This document shows positions 40,801 through 43,794 of a stretch of DNA of 43,794 bases, one piece after another. The DNA comes from Savagea sp. (GTDB lineage Bacteria; Bacillota; Bacilli; Bacillales_A; Planococcaceae). The stretch covers positions 1 through 43,794 of the forward strand of contig JASLCF010000053.1 in assembly GCA_030146155.1 (NCBI GenBank), read 5' to 3'. The notes under the pieces are model-generated. The model did no database searches and was not told the origin of the DNA. It saw only the letters and a list, made by a program, of their open reading frames with translations. The number at the start of each line of letters is the position of its first letter. The first letter of the stretch is position 1. The position numbers and the translations under genes are program-made.

Positions 40801-41826
40801 ATGTCGTATTTAGAGACAATCCTTTTACATATTTTTCACAAATACAACGGAGAACGCCGGAAAATGGCTGCGTTCTATATTCTTGTGGGCAAAAAAAGTG
40901 GTCAATCTATCCACGATGTTGCTCTCTATCAATTGTACCCTTATTTTCATCTATACCCTCATTTAAAAAAAGAAGATTATCTCATATGGATGAATCAATT
41001 AATTGAGCAAAACAAATTGAATGAGGATCAAAATGGCTTAATTCAAGTCATTACGCCACCAAAGCCTTCAGAGTTAGAATGGAATGGCTTTAAATGGCGA
41101 GGGTTTGAAAGGAAGTTTATGAATCGATTAACGCTTATGGTACAGACATTTAGCTATGCTAAAGAAAATGAACGAAGCTTTCAACCTATTATTGAACAGT
41201 GGGAAACACAACAATTTATGAGTCGGTTACATCGGAGAAACTCCTTGTATGACACAGCACATCGTCTTCAATGTTACAATGAATTGAAACACTTGCTTAA
41301 CATACATAAGGGAGATCCTTTATTTCCTTCCCTTTTCGTTTATCGTCTGACTGGTAAGGGTAGAGTGGGCTATACATTTACTCAATTAGCCAATCAATTC
41401 AAAAGACCACCAGTGGACCTATCCCTAATGTTGATTGAAGGACTCCATCGTATGTTGGAAGCCATAACAAATCACCCCAATCACTATCCCGTTCTTTATC
41501 AATTAACGACTGATTTTGAAACGACTGCCCTATTAACAGAGTCTGCTTCAATCACTCAACGTTTGATTCAACAAGGTGCATCAATTGAAGAAGTGATGAA
41601 ACAACGCCAGTTAAAGCAAGGAACAATAGAAGACCATGTGGTAGAAATTGCAATGCATGATCCTCAGTTTGAATATAGTCGATTTGTTTCACCGCAATCT
41701 GTTCAACAAGTTCATGAAAAAGTGAGACAACTTGAAACGAAAAGGCTGTCTCTTCTAAAAAAAGAATTAGAAGCCTTAAGTTATTTTCAAATTAAATTAG
41801 CTTTAGCATTAATGGAGGAGAATTGA
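40801..41826 (+). CDS. ypbB: YpbB-like helix-turn-helix protein associated with RecQ helicase
   Basis: The 341-residue protein (start MSYLETILLHIF) matches the position, size and general make-up of B. subtilis YpbB. Its C-terminal part (TFTQLANQFKRPPVDLSLMLI and EEVMKQRQLKQGTIEDHVVEI) resembles the helix-turn-helix domain that in many bacteria is fused to RecQ. The split arrangement ypbB-recS suggests the two products act together. The stop overlaps the recS ATG by one base (TGATG). A longer reading back to 40759 crosses the fer promoter and is rejected. Confidence 0.85.
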   Translation: MSYLETILLHIFHKYNGERRKMAAFYILVGKKSGQSIHDVALYQLYPYFHLYPHLKKEDYLIWMNQLIEQNKLNEDQNGLIQVITPPKPSELEWNGFKWRGFERKFMNRLTLMVQTFSYAKENERSFQPIIEQWETQQFMSRLHRRNSLYDTAHRLQCYNELKHLLNIHKGDPLFPSLFVYRLTGKGRVGYTFTQLANQFKRPPVDLSLMLIEGLHRMLEAITNHPNHYPVLYQLTTDFETTALLTESASITQRLIQQGASIEEVMKQRQLKQGTIEDHVVEIAMHDPQFEYSRFVSPQSVQQVHEKVRQLETKRLSLLKKELEALSYFQIKLALALMEEN

Positions 41827-43229
41827 TGGGAATTTTACAAGACGTATTTGGTTACGAATCTTTTCGGGTTGGGCAGGAGCAAGTCATTCAATCCATAATG
41901 GATGGACATGATACGATGGCTATTTATCCAACAGGTTTAGGCAAGTCGTTATGTTATGAATATCCTGCTTATCAATTGAATCAAAGTGTGCTAGTGATTT
42001 CTCCTTTAGTCTCATTAATGGAGGATCAAGTACGGCGAATTAAAGCGCGCGGGGAAAAGCGAGTGATTGCTTTAACGTCAGCGTTAACTAGAGAAGAAAG
42101 AACTGTTATTTTATCTACTTTACATACGTACCGTTTTATCTTCGTGTCTCCTGAAATTTTAGTGAGGAGTGTTTTTTCAAAAGTTCTACGTCAACTAACT
42201 TATGGCTTAATCGCTTTTGACGAAGCTCATTGTGTGTCAGAATGGGGATTAGAATTTCGGCCAGATTATTTGAGAATGGGGCAGTGGCTTAACCAATTAG
42301 AAACTCGCCCACCTGTCTTAGCATTGACGGCGACAGCCAATGAACAAACCACTCAAGAAATCATAACACTACTGCAATTAAAAAGGCCGCAACAATTTCG
42401 CCAACCTGTTGACCGAGATACGATTTATTTGCAGATAGAACAAGTTGAAGAAAAGATAGAGGCAATTACTCATTATGTTCATCAAATTCAGGGACCTGGT
42501 ATTCTTTATACGCGGACTAGAAAACAGGCTGAATGGTGGGGGAATCATTTGTTACAACAAGGCATTCGTTCAGCAAGTTACCATGGTGGAATGGAAATGC
42601 AAGACCGTTCACATATTCAACAACAATTTATGATTGACCAATTAGACTGGATCTGTGCAACAAGTGCTTTTGGGATGGGCATTGATAAAAGAAATGTAAG
42701 AGTGGTCATTCATGATCATTTGCCTTTAACCTTTTCAGATTATTTACAAGAAATAGGGCGTGCAGGGAGAGATGGAGAAATTGCACATGCTGCTTTGTTT
42801 TTAGATGCAACCGATTCAAACGCAGCGACGTCATTTATTACGCATCACTTGTTACCCCCTGAGTTGATTAAACGGTTTTATGAACAAAAGTATACTTTGG
42901 AAGAGTTTCAATCCTTGTTTGGTTATTCAGAATCGACATATGAAGTCCTTCAATTTTTTAAACAACATTATTCACTACAACATACACTTGAGCAGTTCAC
43001 TGCTAATGAGCGTCTTCGCTTTGAACAACTAGCCAAAATAAAAGCTTATGTTGCTACTTCCAAGTGTTATCGTGAAGTATTGTTACAATTGAATGGCGAA
43101 AAACTAGACGAACGTCCTAATTATTGCTGTAACCATTGTCATACACTTGAAATAAAACCGAAAAAAACAATGCAGACCGTAGAAAATATGGTAAACTATG
43201 AAGAAAGACTAAAAGAGTTATTACTCTAG
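41826..43229 (+). CDS. recS: RecQ-family ATP-dependent DNA helicase RecS
   Basis: This 467-residue protein is a short RecQ-type 3'-5' helicase. It shows motif 0 (SFRVGQEQVI), Walker A (PTGLGKSLCY, K40), DEAHCVSEWG, SALT..TAT and the arginine-finger motif EIGRAGRDG. The C-terminal zinc region is short (CYREVLLQL, then CCNHCHTLE) and HRDC is absent, as in B. subtilis RecS. A GGAGGAG ribosome binding site lies in the end of ypbB. RecQ helicases act on recombination intermediates and stalled forks. Confidence 0.93.
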   Translation: MGILQDVFGYESFRVGQEQVIQSIMDGHDTMAIYPTGLGKSLCYEYPAYQLNQSVLVISPLVSLMEDQVRRIKARGEKRVIALTSALTREERTVILSTLHTYRFIFVSPEILVRSVFSKVLRQLTYGLIAFDEAHCVSEWGLEFRPDYLRMGQWLNQLETRPPVLALTATANEQTTQEIITLLQLKRPQQFRQPVDRDTIYLQIEQVEEKIEAITHYVHQIQGPGILYTRTRKQAEWWGNHLLQQGIRSASYHGGMEMQDRSHIQQQFMIDQLDWICATSAFGMGIDKRNVRVVIHDHLPLTFSDYLQEIGRAGRDGEIAHAALFLDATDSNAATSFITHHLLPPELIKRFYEQKYTLEEFQSLFGYSESTYEVLQFFKQHYSLQHTLEQFTANERLRFEQLAKIKAYVATSKCYREVLLQLNGEKLDERPNYCCNHCHTLEIKPKKTMQTVENMVNYEERLKELLL

Positions 43230-43289
43230 TCGAAACTAATAAGTGCACTACTTTTTCGCGCACCATATCATATTGATAGGAGAATGAAT

Positions 43290-43794
43290 ATGAGCAAAGA
43301 TGATTTAAATAATGAATTTGAACAAGAGAAGCAACAGGTTGATGTTGAAAGCGACCGTGTAGAAGATTTACCTTCTCGCTCAATTGTTCATAAAAATCGA
43401 GGTAAGAATAAGCGTGGCGATCATTCACTTATTAATATTTTACTTGTTCTACTTTCTTTAATCCCTTTAGGAATTATTATTTATATTGCTGTAGACTTGT
43501 ATACGTATAAAAGTGAGAATGATCAACCACCTAAAATTGTCCAAAGTGCTGAGGATGAAAAGAAAAAACAAGAAGAAAAGGACAAAGAGAAAGAAAATAT
43601 TGTCAATGTTAAACCAAGTCCAACGCCAACTACCCCTCCAAAAGAAGAGGTAGAAAAACCAGAACCGAAGCCAGAACCAAAACCGGAACCAAAACCGGAA
43701 CCAAAACCTGAGCCAAAACCTGAGCCAAAGCCAGAACCAAAACCTGAGCCAAAGCCAGAGCCAAAGCCAGAACCAAAACCACAACCATCAAGTA
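43290..43794 (+). CDS. ypbE: YpbE-like membrane protein, 3' end outside the window
   Basis: An open frame from ATG 43290 (GATAGGAG upstream) runs off the window after 168 codons. It has a charged cytoplasmic N-terminus of about 50 residues, a membrane helix (about residues 52-70, LINILLVLLSLIPLGIIIYI), an acidic/basic linker and a run of ten PEPK repeats ending in PQPSS. B. subtilis YpbE, next to recS, has the same layout with a LysM domain after the linker, expected here beyond the edge. The minus-strand Trp/Phe-rich frame here is its shadow. Confidence 0.82.
   Translation, partial: MSKDDLNNEFEQEKQQVDVESDRVEDLPSRSIVHKNRGKNKRGDHSLINILLVLLSLIPLGIIIYIAVDLYTYKSENDQPPKIVQSAEDEKKKQEEKDKEKENIVNVKPSPTPTTPPKEEVEKPEPKPEPKPEPKPEPKPEPKPEPKPEPKPEPKPEPKPEPKPQPSS
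43659..43778 (+). repeat. ten tandem 12-bp repeats encoding PEPK
   Basis: Ten consecutive units of the form CCRGARCCRAAR-like sequence encode Pro-Glu-Pro-Lys. Third-codon positions vary between units (CCA/CCG/CCT, GAA/GAG, AAA/AAG), so the array is not freshly expanded. It forms a stiff extended spacer in the YpbE-like protein. Confidence 0.9.

Noticed and set aside
43659..43778. Possible CRISPR-like array
   Set aside because: The 12-bp units are contiguous with no spacers, stay in frame and encode PEPK. No cas gene is nearby.
43467..43784. Minus-strand frame of 105 codons rich in Trp, Phe and Arg
   Set aside because: It is the reverse complement of the PEPK repeat and flanking linker of the YpbE-like gene. 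The odd composition comes from the repeat, and there is no ribosome binding site.

Overview
The window is a gene-dense, low-GC chromosomal segment from a member of the Bacillales (Firmicutes). Nearly every gene has a recognisable Bacillus subtilis counterpart, often in the same local order: mutS-mutL, miaA-hfq, lexA-yneA-yneB-ynzC-tkt-yneF, yqkF/nudF, fur-xerD-deoB-pdp, lysA, ribT, ypuF, scpA-scpB-rluB, resABC, resDE-sigX-rsiX, ribU, fer/ypbB-recS-ypbE. ResABC implies cytochrome c maturation, which argues against Listeria-like groups. All the sporulation genes that B. subtilis keeps at these positions are missing (details in findings). The best guess is a non-sporulating member of the Planococcaceae/Caryophanaceae. 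The genus cannot be fixed from the sequence alone.

Layout. 1-8064: mismatch repair (mutS, mutL), then glycerol kinase and a monoglyceride-lipase-like hydrolase, then miaA and hfq, closely spaced on the + strand. 8085-14093: a PLP enzyme, the divergent lexA / yneA-yneB SOS locus with several LexA boxes, ynzC, transketolase and yneF. 14457-20211: two hydrolase/aminotransferase genes on the minus strand, a DAO-type flavoprotein, exoA, an aldo-keto reductase and nudF. 20331-24417: fur, xerD, deoB, pdp. 25151-30294: an unrecognised secreted or anchored protein, lysA with a 35-codon membrane ORF, ribT, ypuF, the ScpAB condensin subunits and rluB. 30393-38640: cytochrome c maturation (resABC), its two-component system (resDE) and an ECF sigma/anti-sigma pair (sigX-rsiX). 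38951-43794: an FMN riboswitch controlling the riboflavin importer ribU, ferredoxin, ypbB, the RecQ-type helicase recS and the start of ypbE, which runs off the window.

The genes are ordinary housekeeping genes. The unusual content is between them. Five gaps of about 400-730 bp carry dispersed structured repeats. One is a composite element of about 240 bp, present at 24472-24717 and, inverted, at 40141-40372. It contains a 17-bp hairpin that occurs a third time, alone and with covarying bases, at 33874-33912. The second family consists of hairpins of about 70 bp bounded by variants of AATAACGTTAGTGAA, at 14372, 38653 and 39967. A separate nested stem-loop of 138 nt lies between fur and xerD. 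No CRISPR array, tRNA, rRNA, insertion-sequence transposase or prophage gene was seen.
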